Source of the DNA: Nocardioides nitrophenolicus
Lineage (GTDB): Bacteria; Actinomycetota; Actinomycetes; Propionibacteriales; Nocardioidaceae
Direction of reading: 5' to 3'
DNA length: 64,000 bases
Assembly (NCBI RefSeq): GCF_016907515.1
Contig: NZ_JAFBBY010000001.1
Coordinates: forward strand, 3,410,001-3,474,000
Each line of letters begins with the position of its first letter. The first letter of the stretch is position 1. This document shows, piece after piece, positions 16,256-24,811 of the stretch. A model generated the notes under the pieces. The model saw only the letters and a list, made by a program, of their open reading frames with translations, was not told the origin of the DNA and made no database searches. A program made the translations under genes and the position numbers.

Positions 16256-16650
16256 CCGAGCTGACCCCCGGCACCGCCCTGGAGCCGCTCACCTACGAGA
16301 TCACCCGCGCCGACCTGGTCGCGTACGCCGTCGCCAGCGGCGACCACAACCCGATCCACCAGGACGAGGAGATCGCGCTCGCGGTCGGCCTGCCCGGCGT
16401 GATCGCCCACGGGATGTACACCCTCGCGCTGGTCGGTCGCGCCGTCGCGACCTGGACCGGCGAGGCGGAGGTCGTCGAGCTGGGCGCGAAGTTCGTCGCC
16501 CCGGTCGTCGTCCCCGCGGACGGGGCCGCGCGGGTCACCGTCGCGGGCACCGTCGGTGAGCGCACCGACGCCGGGCTCGCCCTCGCCCTCGAGATCACCG
16601 CCGACGGCACGAAGGTGCTGGGCGCGCCCAAGGTCCTGGTCCGTGCCTGA
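16252..16650 (+). CDS. hadB: HadB-like hydroxyacyl-ACP dehydratase subunit
   Basis: This 132-residue MaoC-like hot-dog enzyme contains SGDHNPIHQDEEIALAVGLP with the catalytic Asp and His, and the following GVIAHGMYTLAL helix. Its ATG overlaps the hadA TGA (ATGA). It supplies the active site of the HadAB heterodimer. No hadC follows. Instead murB starts 8 bp inside its 3' end. Confidence 0.88.
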   Translation: MTELTPGTALEPLTYEITRADLVAYAVASGDHNPIHQDEEIALAVGLPGVIAHGMYTLALVGRAVATWTGEAEVVELGAKFVAPVVVPADGAARVTVAGTVGERTDAGLALALEITADGTKVLGAPKVLVRA

Positions 16651-17671
16651 TCCCGCTCTCGCGGATCTGACCACCCTCCGCCTCGGCGGGCCCGCGCGCC
16701 GCTACGTCGCCGCGCCCGACGCCGACGCCCTGGTCGCCGCCGTCACCGAGGCCGACCGGGCCGGCGAGCCGGTGCTCCTCGTGGGTGGCGGCAGCAACCT
16801 GGTCGTCGCCGACGAGGGCTTCGCCGGCACCGTCGTCCACCTGACCGGTGGGGGCGTCCGGGTCGAGGACACCGAGGACGGCGTGTCCGTGACCGTGGCC
16901 GCCGGCGAGTCCTGGGACGGCTTCGTCGCCCGCGCGGTGGCCGAGGGCTGGGTCGGCGTCGAGGCGCTCTCCGGCATCCCGGGCACCACCGGAGCCACCC
17001 CGATCCAGAACGTCGGCGCCTACGGCCAGGAGGTCGCCCAGGCCATCACCTCGGTCACCGTGTGGGACCGGGTGCTGCGGGGGTCGCGGACGTTCTCCGG
17101 CGCGGAGTGCCGCTTCGGGTACCGCCATTCGCGGTTCAAGGCCGACCCCGGCCGCCACCTCGTCCTCGACGTGACCTTCGGCTTCGAGCGCGGTGCGCTC
17201 TCCGCGCCCGTCGGGTACGCCGAGCTGGCCCGCACCCTCGGCGTCGCCGTGGGGGAGCGGGCCCCACTGGCCGACGTACGGGAGGCGGTGCTGGGGCTGC
17301 GCCGCGGCAAGGGCATGGTCCTCGACGCCGCCGACCACGACACCTGGAGCGCCGGCTCGTTCTTCACCAACCCGTTCGTCGACCCCGACCGGGTGCCGGC
17401 GGGGGCGCCGTCGTACCCCCAGCCCGACGGGCGGGTGAAGACCAGCGCCGCCTGGCTGATCGAGCACGCCGGCTTCGGCAAGGGCTTCGGTCTGGACCGA
17501 CCCGGCGCCCGGGTGTCGCTGTCGACCAAGCACACGCTCGCGCTCACCAACCGCGGTGGCGCGACGACCGCGGCCCTCCTCGATCTCGCCCGCGAGGTCC
17601 GCGACGGGGTCGCGGCGCGGTTCGGCGTCGCGCTGGTCAACGAGCCGGTGCTCGTCGGCTGCGCCCTCTGA
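16643..17671 (+). CDS. murB: UDP-N-acetylenolpyruvoylglucosamine reductase (MurB)
   Basis: This 342-residue FAD enzyme makes UDP-MurNAc from the enolpyruvyl intermediate with NADPH, the second committed step of peptidoglycan synthesis. Visible motifs are TTLRLGGPARRYV, LLVGGGSNLVV (FAD binding), IPGTTGATPIQNVGAYGQE, YRHSRFK, and WSAGSFFTNPFV with the catalytic serine. It starts at GTG 16643 within the 3' end of hadB. The order rpmG-hadAB-murB is a conserved actinobacterial cluster. Confidence 0.95.
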   Translation: MPDPALADLTTLRLGGPARRYVAAPDADALVAAVTEADRAGEPVLLVGGGSNLVVADEGFAGTVVHLTGGGVRVEDTEDGVSVTVAAGESWDGFVARAVAEGWVGVEALSGIPGTTGATPIQNVGAYGQEVAQAITSVTVWDRVLRGSRTFSGAECRFGYRHSRFKADPGRHLVLDVTFGFERGALSAPVGYAELARTLGVAVGERAPLADVREAVLGLRRGKGMVLDAADHDTWSAGSFFTNPFVDPDRVPAGAPSYPQPDGRVKTSAAWLIEHAGFGKGFGLDRPGARVSLSTKHTLALTNRGGATTAALLDLAREVRDGVAARFGVALVNEPVLVGCAL

Positions 17672-17740
17672 TCGACGATCTCCGAACGGGCGGGGCCAGG
17701 TCCGGCGCGCACGACGGGTTCGGGTGATACCGAGGTTCCC

Positions 17741-18736
17741 GTGATCACCCGTGCCCTGCGCCACGCCGCCGTCCCGCTCGCCCTCGCCGCCCTCGCGACC
17801 GGCGGCCTGGCCACCCTCCCCGCCCCGGCGGGTGCCGACGTGGCCGAGCCCCAGGTCGGCGGCAGTGGCTGGACCACCGACGACAGGTGCACCCTGAGTG
17901 GCGCTCAGCCCGCGACCTGGGTGCCGTGGACCGACAACGGCGTCCCGGTCACCCAGGGCTTCAACGGCACGACCACGGTCACCAACCCCGACCAGGCGAG
18001 TGACAAGTACACCGTCACGACGTCCGGGTCCGCGACCGTCCAGGCAGCCCCGCTCACGGGAGGGACCGGGACGATCACCTTCTCCGCGAACGTCGCGATG
18101 AACCGGGTGCGCGCGCAGGCCGCCTCGGCGTGCGCGCCCGACGTCAGCGCCTCGGCCGAAGCCAGCGGCAAGGTGACGCTCACCCAGCCCACCTGGGTGA
18201 CGGTCGCCGGGTCCGGGGACGGACCGCTCGACCCCGACGGCTGGTCCGGCGGTGCCACGGCGTACCTCACCGGAGTGGACCGCACCCTCGAGCTGGACCT
18301 CGGGAAGCGCGGGTCGGGCAGCGTGACCACGCTGATGCCGCCGGGTCAGCTCGACGTCTACCTCGCCGCGCGAGTCGGCGGCGGCACGGGCGTCGGCGCG
18401 CAGTCCTACACCGCGAGTCTCTCGGTCCGGCTCCAGCCGGCCGGCGCCGGCTCCGCCCCGAGCGGGAAGGGCCAGGCGATGGTGGTCTTCGGGGCGCGCG
18501 ACTGCGCGACCGGCCAGGTGAACGCGGCGCTGACCAAGAAGGCCAAGAAGAAGGCCGCCAAAGTGGTGTTCCGGGTCAACGGCGCCAAGGCCGCCACGTT
18601 CAAGCGCAAGAAGGTCAAGCCCCGGGCCGTCGTCCTGCCCGCCGCATCCGCGAGCCCCGTGACGGCGAGCGCCGCGATCAAGCTCGCCAACGGCAAGAAG
18701 GCGACCGTGACCCGGTCCTACCTGCCGTGCTCGTGA
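17741..18736 (+). CDS. Secreted paralogue family 1, member 1 (unknown function)
   Basis: This 331-residue exported protein has an Ala-rich signal peptide ending near PAGADV. The body carries three marks shared with the next three genes: WTDNGVPVTQG, LTQPTWVTVAG, and a C-terminal module from GARDCATG through a lysine run (KKAKKK) to TRSYLPC. Four cysteines (DDRC, ASAC, RDC, LPC) are conserved and may form two disulfides. It starts at GTG, 69 bp after murB. No known family is recognised. Confidence 0.82.
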   Translation: MITRALRHAAVPLALAALATGGLATLPAPAGADVAEPQVGGSGWTTDDRCTLSGAQPATWVPWTDNGVPVTQGFNGTTTVTNPDQASDKYTVTTSGSATVQAAPLTGGTGTITFSANVAMNRVRAQAASACAPDVSASAEASGKVTLTQPTWVTVAGSGDGPLDPDGWSGGATAYLTGVDRTLELDLGKRGSGSVTTLMPPGQLDVYLAARVGGGTGVGAQSYTASLSVRLQPAGAGSAPSGKGQAMVVFGARDCATGQVNAALTKKAKKKAAKVVFRVNGAKAATFKRKKVKPRAVVLPAASASPVTASAAIKLANGKKATVTRSYLPCS

Positions 18737-18864
18737 CGCGCGGGTGAACCGGCGGGCGAGAATTTCGCCAACCTGTCCCCAAGAGTGGTTTTTGGACTTA
18801 GCCTGCGAGAGACCCAGACGGCGCTCCCCCCGCATGCCGTCGTTCTCTCGAGGAGTTCTCTCGG

Positions 18865-19974
18865 ATGAAGAATCTCTCCGTCCGGCGCGCCGTCGCCGGT
18901 CTCTCGCTCGCTGCGCTGGCCGGTGTCGGCCTGGTCGGCGTACCCACTGCCGCGCACGCCGCCGTCGAGGAGGCCATGATCGGCGGTCTGAACACCGTCT
19001 ACTCGTACAACTGCGAAGGCGAGGGCAGCAACTGGAACGAGCAGGACGCGGTCCCGTGGGCCGACGACAACGTCCCGGTCTCGAAGAGCACGTCGCACTC
19101 CACGACGTTCACCGGCGGCGAGGACGACACGGTCGCCGCCACGTCGTCGACCACCGCGTCGATCACCGCCTCTCCGCTCGGCGCTGCCCCGGCCACCATC
19201 ACCGGCACCGCCGCCGCGACCGCCTCCGCACTCCCGTCCGGCGCCGAGACGGACTGCGCTGTCACCACGCAGTCCTTCGCCATCGCCTCGGGTGTCTTCA
19301 CGCTCACCCAGCCCACCTGGGTCACCGTGAGCGCCACCGGCAAGGGCCAGCATCAGGGTCAGTCCGCCGGCACCAGCATCGTCGGGATCGGCAGCGCCGA
19401 CTCGTTCTTCGGCTCCTGGGAGGGCCTGTTCGCCGGCGTCGGCGGCGACGGCCTGATGATCTCGGCGGGCGACCGCGGCACCGCCACCTCGAGCACCCTG
19501 CTCCCGGCCGGCACCTACGGCGTGCTCTTCGGCTCCATCGCCTTCGCCGGGACCGACAGCGACCTGCCCGTTCGCAAGGTCGCGGGCCTGCAGCCCGCGG
19601 CGAGCGACGCGGTCGGCGGCAGCGCGACGACCTCCGGCAGCTTCAAGGTCGAGTTCTCCAAGCCCGGCACGGCCTCCCCCGTCACCGGCAAGGGCGCGGC
19701 CAAGGTCCAGTTCGGCGAGCGCGACTGCGCGAGCGGCAACGTCGCGATCCACCTCACCAAGAAGACCGTGAAGCAGGCCAAGCGCGTGGCCGTGCGGGTC
19801 AACGGCGCGAAGGGTCAGGTGCTCAAGGGCAAGAGCCTGAAGGGCAAGAAGCCGAAGGCGAAGACCCTCCTGGTGCCGACGTCCGCCTCCGGCGTGACCA
19901 AGGTGAAGGTGAAGATCACGCTGGCGAACGGCCGGCGGGTGCAGGCGACGAGGTCGTACCTCCCCTGTCGCTGA
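18865..19974 (+). CDS. Secreted paralogue family 1, member 2
   Basis: This 369-residue member has a clear signal peptide (MKNLSVRRAVAG ... PTAAHAAVEE). Shared motifs are WADDNVPVSKST, LTQPTWVTVSATG, GERDCASGNVAIHLTKK and TRSYLPCR, with the same four cysteines. It is about 30-40 residues longer than its neighbours through a central Gly/Ser-rich stretch (SFFGSWEGLFAGVGG). GAGGAG precedes the ATG. A 128-bp gap after member 1 may hold its own promoter. A hairpin follows the stop. Confidence 0.82.
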   Translation: MKNLSVRRAVAGLSLAALAGVGLVGVPTAAHAAVEEAMIGGLNTVYSYNCEGEGSNWNEQDAVPWADDNVPVSKSTSHSTTFTGGEDDTVAATSSTTASITASPLGAAPATITGTAAATASALPSGAETDCAVTTQSFAIASGVFTLTQPTWVTVSATGKGQHQGQSAGTSIVGIGSADSFFGSWEGLFAGVGGDGLMISAGDRGTATSSTLLPAGTYGVLFGSIAFAGTDSDLPVRKVAGLQPAASDAVGGSATTSGSFKVEFSKPGTASPVTGKGAAKVQFGERDCASGNVAIHLTKKTVKQAKRVAVRVNGAKGQVLKGKSLKGKKPKAKTLLVPTSASGVTKVKVKITLANGRRVQATRSYLPCR

Positions 19975-20007
19975 GCGGGTGATTCGCCGGGCGACATTCG
20001 GCGTCTC

Positions 20008-20039
20008 AGCGGGCCTGGTCGAAACCGACCGGGCCCGCT
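20008..20039 (+). terminator. Hairpin after member 2
   Basis: AGCGGGCCTGGTCG and CGACCGGGCCCGCT form a 14-bp stem with one G-T pair over a 4-nt loop. The T-run is absent, as is common for actinobacterial terminators. Confidence 0.7.
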
Positions 20040-20076
20040 CCCGTTGCGGGGGTGTCCCCTATCTCGAGGAGCCCCC

Positions 20077-21078
20077 ATGAAGCACCCTGTCATCCGTCGT
20101 GGCGCGCTCGGCCTGGTCGCCGGCGCGCTCACCCTGGCCGGCCTGGCCGGCGTACCGAGCCCGGCCCGGGCCGCCGTCGACTGGGGCCAGGTCAGCGCCG
20201 GCGTCGACTTCAACACGTGGTCGGCGCCGCCGCTCCACTGCCAGGTCGTCGGGGGAGGCGGCGCCGACGCGCTCGACCTCCAGGACAACGGGGTGCCGGT
20301 GTCGCAGTCGTGGAGCGCCACGGCGACCGTCGTCGACACCACGACCGACGCCGTGGTGGCGGACCTGGCGGCGTCGAGCCAGATCACCGGCTCGATCACC
20401 CCGATCGGCGCCGGCCCGGCCACGATCAAGGCGACCTTCTCCGCCACCGCCAGCGCGAGCCCGCGTGGCGCCGACAGCGACTGCGGGGCCTCGGTGAGCG
20501 GATCGCCCGGGCTCGGCGCCGACTTCACCCTGCCCCAGCCGATGTGGGCGACCATCAGCGGCACCGGCGAGGGCTCCGGGGTCGCCCAGGCCGTGGTGTT
20601 CCTGGGGAACGGCAGCGGCGGTGGCCTCGTCCTCGGCCCGCGTGGCCACGGCTCGAGCTCGATCCTGATCCCCGCCGGGGAGGTTCAGGTCCAGATCGAG
20701 GCGCGGGCCGACGTCAGCGCCACCGACGCCGTCCTGAGCCGCAGCTACGCCGGCTCGGTCACCATCGACCTCCAGCCGCTCGGCACCGCGTCGACGCCCA
20801 CCGGCGACGGCAAGGGCCTGGTGCAGCTCGGCGGCCGGGACTGCGCGAGCGGCAATGTCTCCGTCGACCTGGCCAAGAAGGCGAAGAAGAAGGCCAAGCA
20901 GATCACCATCAGCGTGAACGGCGCGCAGGTCGCCAAGCTCAAGGGCACGAAGAAGCTCAAGGCCCGCACCCTCGCCGTACCGGCCGCCCGCGGCGCCGAC
21001 TCCGAGGTCGCCGTCCGGATCAAGCTGAAGAACGGCAAGCAGGCGACCCTCACCCGGTCGTACCTCGCCTGCGCCTGA
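20077..21078 (+). CDS. Secreted paralogue family 1, member 3
   Basis: This 333-residue member has a signal peptide ending at SPARA/AVDWG. It shares LQDNGVPVSQSW, LPQPMWATISGTGEG, GGRDCASGNVSVDLAKKAKKKAK and TRSYLACA. I start it at the ATG at 20077, seven bases after GAGGA, rather than at the upstream GTG. It is closest to member 4 in the PQPMWAT motif. Function unknown; probably a secreted or wall-associated protein with a cationic C-terminal module. Confidence 0.82.
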   Translation: MKHPVIRRGALGLVAGALTLAGLAGVPSPARAAVDWGQVSAGVDFNTWSAPPLHCQVVGGGGADALDLQDNGVPVSQSWSATATVVDTTTDAVVADLAASSQITGSITPIGAGPATIKATFSATASASPRGADSDCGASVSGSPGLGADFTLPQPMWATISGTGEGSGVAQAVVFLGNGSGGGLVLGPRGHGSSSILIPAGEVQVQIEARADVSATDAVLSRSYAGSVTIDLQPLGTASTPTGDGKGLVQLGGRDCASGNVSVDLAKKAKKKAKQITISVNGAQVAKLKGTKKLKARTLAVPAARGADSEVAVRIKLKNGKQATLTRSYLACA

Positions 21079-21100
21079 GGCGTACGGCGGTGCGATGAGT

Positions 21101-21145
21101 CGGCGGGGCCGGTCGCGGAGGAGTGGGGCGCGACCGACCCCGTCG
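21101..21145 (+). terminator. Hairpin after member 3
   Basis: CGGCGGGGCCGGTCGCG and CGCGACCGACCCCGTCG pair at 15 of 17 positions over an 11-nt loop, 22 bp after the stop of member 3. Confidence 0.65.
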
Positions 21146-21229
21146 ACCTTCGGGTGCGGAAGGTAAAGGAGTTGCGAAGTGCCGGACGCGGGGCCGAGGG
21201 ATCACTAACGTCGCGAGACGACTCTCAGT

Positions 21230-21254
21230 GACGGCGCCGTTCGGAGGCGCCGTC
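21230..21254 (+). promoter_or_regulatory. Perfect hairpin in the leader of member 4
   Basis: GACGGCGCC and GGCGCCGTC form a perfect 9-bp stem over a 7-nt loop, ending 26 bp before the ATG and just ahead of a C-rich stretch and GAGGA. It could stabilise the mRNA or gate translation. It has no T-run and sits upstream of the gene, so a terminator is less likely. Confidence 0.45.
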
Positions 21255-21280
21255 CCCCTCCCCCCGAGGAGTACATACAC

Positions 21281-22270
21281 ATGAAGAACCTTCTCGTCCG
21301 GCGCAGTGCGGTCGGACTCGCCCTGGGCGCGCTCGCCGCCACGGGTCTGGCCAGCGTGGCGGCGCCGGCGCAGGCGGTCGTGACCAACACCACGGTGTAC
21401 GCGAGTGCGGGCAGCCACGACGACGCCTCCTGCACGTGGGTCGGCACCGAACAGGACCCGGGCGGGGTTCCGTGGACGGACAACAGCGTCCCGATCAGCC
21501 AGTCCGTGGCGGCGAGCGGGACGGTGACCGGTGCTCCCGGCGATGTCACTGCTCTCTCCTCGTCCGGCGCGACGACGGTCACCGCGAGCCCGCTTGGCAG
21601 CGGCCCGGCCACGATCCAGCTCACGGCCAACGGTGCGGCGAAGTCGACCCCCGCGCTGCCCGCGTCGGCCTGCAAGGGCCACGCCTACGCATCCGGTGGC
21701 GTCGAGAGCGACTTCACCCTCGCCCAGCCGATGTGGGCCACGCTCGCGGTCAAGGTCGTCGGCACCGGCTCGACCGGAACGTCCCTCACGCTGAACCTCC
21801 CCGACGGTCAGGTGCGGCTGGATGGCGCGGGGAGCTCCAACGGCACCGTCACCGCCTACCTCCCGGCGGGCGCGGTCGACCTCGACTTCGATTGGTGGGT
21901 CGACGCGCACGGCGAGGTCCCGGCGCAGCGCAGCTCGTCGATCAGCGCGTCCGTGAAGATCGACCTGCAGCCGATGGGCGCCGCGTCGGCGGTCGCCGGC
22001 AAGGGAAGCGGCTACGTCCAGTTCGGCGCCCGCGACTGCGGCACCAGCAACGTCGCGGCAGCGATCACCAAGAAGGCCAAGAAGAAGGCCGAGCAGGTCC
22101 TGATCAAGGTCAACGGCGCGAAGGTGGCGAAGTTCAAGGGCAAGAAGCTGAAGAAGCGGGCGCTCGTCCTGCCGGCCGCGCCGGCCGCGGAGGCCACCGT
22201 CGAGGCGACCATCAAGCTCAAGAACGGCAAGAAGGTCACGGTGACCAGGTCCTACCTGGCCTGCTCCTGA
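21281..22270 (+). CDS. Secreted paralogue family 1, member 4
   Basis: This 329-residue member begins MKNLLVRRSAVG, nearly the same as member 2, with signal cleavage near APAQA. It carries WTDNSVPISQSV, LAQPMWATLAVK, GARDCGTSNVAAAITKKAKKKAEQ and TRSYLACS with all four cysteines. It is the last of the tandem set and ends at a strong bidirectional terminator facing adenosine deaminase. Confidence 0.82.
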   Translation: MKNLLVRRSAVGLALGALAATGLASVAAPAQAVVTNTTVYASAGSHDDASCTWVGTEQDPGGVPWTDNSVPISQSVAASGTVTGAPGDVTALSSSGATTVTASPLGSGPATIQLTANGAAKSTPALPASACKGHAYASGGVESDFTLAQPMWATLAVKVVGTGSTGTSLTLNLPDGQVRLDGAGSSNGTVTAYLPAGAVDLDFDWWVDAHGEVPAQRSSSISASVKIDLQPMGAASAVAGKGSGYVQFGARDCGTSNVAAAITKKAKKKAEQVLIKVNGAKVAKFKGKKLKKRALVLPAAPAAEATVEATIKLKNGKKVTVTRSYLACS

Positions 22271-22292
22271 TCGCCTGATCTCCGCCTGAACG

Positions 22293-22324
22293 CTGCGGGC
22301 CCGGCCATTCGGCCGGGCCCGCAG
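22293..22324. terminator. Bidirectional terminator
   Basis: CTGCGGGCCCGGCC and GGCCGGGCCCGCAG form a perfect 14-bp stem over a 4-nt loop, between convergent member 4 and add. Confidence 0.85.
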
Positions 22325-22328
22325 TGCG

Positions 22329-23348
22329 TCACGACGCTTCTCGAGCCAGCCAGTCGTCGATGCCGGCCATCCCGGCGTCGACGACGTCCTTGGGCGCCCG
22401 GCTGGCGCGGAACGACATCCGGGCCAGCTCGGCGAGCTGCTCGTCGCCGAGGTCGTGGGCGGCGCGCATGGTGGCGTACTGGCCGGCGAGGCGGGAGCCG
22501 AAGAGCAGCGGGTCGTCGGCTCCGAGGGCGACGGTGGCGCCGGCGTCGAGGAGGGTGGGGAGAGGGACCGAGGTGAGGTCGGAGTAGACCCCGAGCGCGA
22601 CATTGGAGACCGGGCACACCTCGAGGGCCACGCCGGCGTCGACGATCCGGGCGAGGAGGTCCGGGTCCTCCGCCGCGCGTACGCCGTGGCCGAGGCGCCC
22701 GGCGTGCAGGTCGTCGAGGCACACCCGGATGTGCTCGGGGCCGCGCAGCTCGCCGCCGTGGGGTGCGAGGAGCAGGCCGGCGCGCTCGGCGATGGCGAAG
22801 GCGCCGGCGAAGTCGGAGGTGCGGCCGCGGCGCTCGTCGTTGGAGAGCCCGAAGCCGACGACGCCGCGGTCGACGTACTGACTGGCGAGGCGGGCCAGGG
22901 TGCGGGCGTCGAGTGGGTGGCGGGTGCGGTTGGCGGCGATGACGACGGCGATGCCGAGGCCGGTGCGCGTGGAGGCGTCGCGGACGGCGTCGAGGACGAG
23001 GTCGGTGAAGGCGGTGATGCCGCCGAAGCGGGCGGCGTACCCGCTCGGGTCGACCTGGATCTCCAGCCAGCGCCCGCCGTCGGCGACGTCGTCCTCGGCG
23101 GCCTCGAGCACCAGCCGGCGTACGTCGGCCTCGGTGCGCAGCACGGACCGGGCCACGTCGTAGAGGCGCTGGAAGCGGAACCAGCCCTTCTCGTCGGCCG
23201 CGGTGAGCTGGGGCGGCCAGTGCTCGACAAGCGCGTCGGGGAGGTGGATCCGGTCGCGGGCGGCCAGCTCGAGCAGCGTGGCGTGGCGCATCGAGCCGGT
23301 GAAGTGCAGGTGGAGGTGCGCCTTGGGCAACGCCTTGAGATCCCGCAC
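22329..23348 (-). CDS. add: Adenosine deaminase
   Basis: This 339-residue zinc hydrolase converts adenosine to inosine in purine salvage. Motifs: KAHLHLHFTGS (two zinc histidines), LAPHGGE (catalytic Glu), RLGHGVRA (zinc/catalytic His) and ALGADDPLLF (zinc Asp). An add gene close to the secE-nusG cluster is common in actinobacteria. It faces away from the TetR-controlled unit; their starts are 118 bp apart, so the divergent region holds both promoters. Confidence 0.92.
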   Translation of the reverse strand: MRDLKALPKAHLHLHFTGSMRHATLLELAARDRIHLPDALVEHWPPQLTAADEKGWFRFQRLYDVARSVLRTEADVRRLVLEAAEDDVADGGRWLEIQVDPSGYAARFGGITAFTDLVLDAVRDASTRTGLGIAVVIAANRTRHPLDARTLARLASQYVDRGVVGFGLSNDERRGRTSDFAGAFAIAERAGLLLAPHGGELRGPEHIRVCLDDLHAGRLGHGVRAAEDPDLLARIVDAGVALEVCPVSNVALGVYSDLTSVPLPTLLDAGATVALGADDPLLFGSRLAGQYATMRAAHDLGDEQLAELARMSFRASRAPKDVVDAGMAGIDDWLAREAS

Positions 23349-23393
23349 GGGCCCATCCTAGGAGGAGGTCCGGCCGGACCCCGAAAGCACGAA

Positions 23394-23453
23394 CTTGAAC
23401 ACGTTCAAAACCTGGCCTAGAGTGCGCACTGTCAGGTTTTGAACGTGTTCAAG
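23394..23453 (+). promoter_or_regulatory. Promoter with paired TetR-type operators
   Basis: Two 14-bp palindromes, TTGAACACGTTCAA (23395-23408) and TTGAACGTGTTCAA (23439-23452), form the ends of a perfect 21-bp inverted repeat with an 18-bp spacer. Between them is a sigma-70-like promoter: -35 TTGAAC (23395-23400), 17-bp spacer, -10 TAGAGT (23418-23423). One operator covers the -35 and the other lies just downstream of the expected start. The TetR gene two positions downstream is the likely repressor. Confidence 0.78.
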
Positions 23454-23466
23454 AAAGGGGTCCGCC

Positions 23467-23886
23467 ATGAGCTGGACCATCGCCGGCTACGTCGGCTACC
23501 TCGCCATCACCGTCCCGCTGACGATCTGGGTCGCCACGACGCTCGCCCACAACGGCCGGGTCTTCCTCGCCGACGTCTTCGGCGGCGACGAGGCGCTCGC
23601 CGACGCGGTGAACCGCCTCCTGGTCGTCGGCTTCTACCTGCTCAACCTGGGCTTCGTCTCGCTCTACCTGCGCAGCGGCGGCTCGCGCAGCGCCGAGGAC
23701 GTCTTCAACGTGCTGAGCGTCAAGGTCGGGGTCGTGCTGCTCACCCTGGGCGTGCTGCACTTCCTCAACGTCTACGTCTTCAACCGGCTGCGCCGCCGCC
23801 ACCGGATGGAGCAGCTCCAGGCCCTCGCGCCGGCCCCGCCGGCGATGCCGTACGCCGGGCCGGCGTACCCGACGCCGCCGCGCTGA
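23467..23886 (+). CDS. Small membrane protein of unknown function, TetR-controlled
   Basis: This 139-residue protein has three hydrophobic segments (near 7-27, 57-76 and 87-107). The cytoplasmic tail is basic then Pro/Ala/Tyr-rich, ending PAYPTPPR. The pattern resembles small actinobacterial membrane proteins found beside TetR regulators. It has no catalytic motif. AAAGGGG precedes the ATG. It sits directly behind the paired operators and 10 bp ahead of the TetR gene, so it is probably the main regulated target. Confidence 0.75.
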   Translation: MSWTIAGYVGYLAITVPLTIWVATTLAHNGRVFLADVFGGDEALADAVNRLLVVGFYLLNLGFVSLYLRSGGSRSAEDVFNVLSVKVGVVLLTLGVLHFLNVYVFNRLRRRHRMEQLQALAPAPPAMPYAGPAYPTPPR

Positions 23887-23896
23887 GGTCTCTAGG

Positions 23897-24610
23897 GTGG
23901 GCACCGTGCCGGACTCCCCGCTCACGCCCAAGGCCGCCCAGACCCGCGCGAGCATCCTCGCCACGGCGCTGCAGCTGTTCCGCGAGGACGGCTACGACCG
24001 CACCACCATGCGCGCCGTCGCCAAGGGCGCGGGGGTCTCGCTCGGCAGCGCGTACTACTACTTCGCCTCCAAGGAGCACCTCGTCCAGGCGTTCTACGAC
24101 GAGCTGCTCACCGAGCACGAGGCGGCGGTCGAGGCGGTGCTGGCGCGCGAGTCCGGGTTCGCCGCGCGGCTGCGGGGGAGCCTGGAGGCCTGGCTCGACG
24201 TCGCCGAGCCGCACCACGCCTTCGCGGCGCAGTTCTTCCGCAACGCCGCGGACCCGGCGAGCCCGCTGTCGCCGTTCAGCCCCGAGTCGGCGCCGGCCCG
24301 CGACGGCAGCATCGCCCTGATGCGGCGCCTGCTCGCCGGGTCGGACGCCAAGGTCTCCCGCCGGCTCGAGGGACGGCTGCCCGAGCTGCTCTGGCTGCTC
24401 CAGATGGGGATCGTGCTGTTCTGGGTGTACGACGCAAGCCCCGGCCAGCGGCGCTCCCGCACCCTGGTGGCGGGCGTCGTACCGCTGGTCGACCGGCTGG
24501 TCCGGATGAGTCGGCTGCCGGTGCTGCGCGGGGTGGTCGACGACGTGCTCGGGCTGCTCGACGCGATCCAGGCCGACGCCGGTTCGACTCCGCCGGGCGC
24601 GAACCCGTAG
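23897..24610 (+). CDS. TetR/AcrR-family transcriptional regulator
   Basis: This 237-residue protein has an N-terminal helix-turn-helix: AQTRASILATALQLFREDGYDRTTMRAVAKGAGVSLGSAYYYFASKEHLVQAFYDELL spans it, with GVSLGSAYYYF as recognition helix. The ligand-binding domain is larger than average and contains LPELLWLLQMGIVLFW, which suggests a hydrophobic ligand. It lies in one operon with the small membrane gene and probably represses the operon through the operators at 23394-23453. GTG at 23897 or 23906 are both possible starts. Confidence 0.88.
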   Translation: MGTVPDSPLTPKAAQTRASILATALQLFREDGYDRTTMRAVAKGAGVSLGSAYYYFASKEHLVQAFYDELLTEHEAAVEAVLARESGFAARLRGSLEAWLDVAEPHHAFAAQFFRNAADPASPLSPFSPESAPARDGSIALMRRLLAGSDAKVSRRLEGRLPELLWLLQMGIVLFWVYDASPGQRRSRTLVAGVVPLVDRLVRMSRLPVLRGVVDDVLGLLDAIQADAGSTPPGANP

Positions 24611-24688
24611 ACTCCCCGCTTGGTGGTTCTGCCACATGGTGAGTCGCGCCCTTGGGGCGATCGGCACACTGGGTGACAGAGGCCGCGG

Positions 24689-24761
24689 AGGGCACTAGCT
24701 CAACTGGCAGAGCATCGGTCTCCAAAACCGAAGGTTGGGGGTTCAAGTCCCTCGTGCCCTG
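24689..24761 (+). tRNA. tRNA-Trp (CCA)
   Basis: This 73-nt tRNA has acceptor AGGGCAC paired with GTGCCCT, anticodon loop CTCCAAA (CCA) and T-arm GGGGGTTCAAGTCCCTC. It lies just upstream of secE, the standard trpT-secE-nusG arrangement. Confidence 0.95.
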
Positions 24762-24811
24762 CAAGACGTGACGACCAGCCGGCCGGACGGTCGGCTGCTG
24801 ACAAGGAGAAG

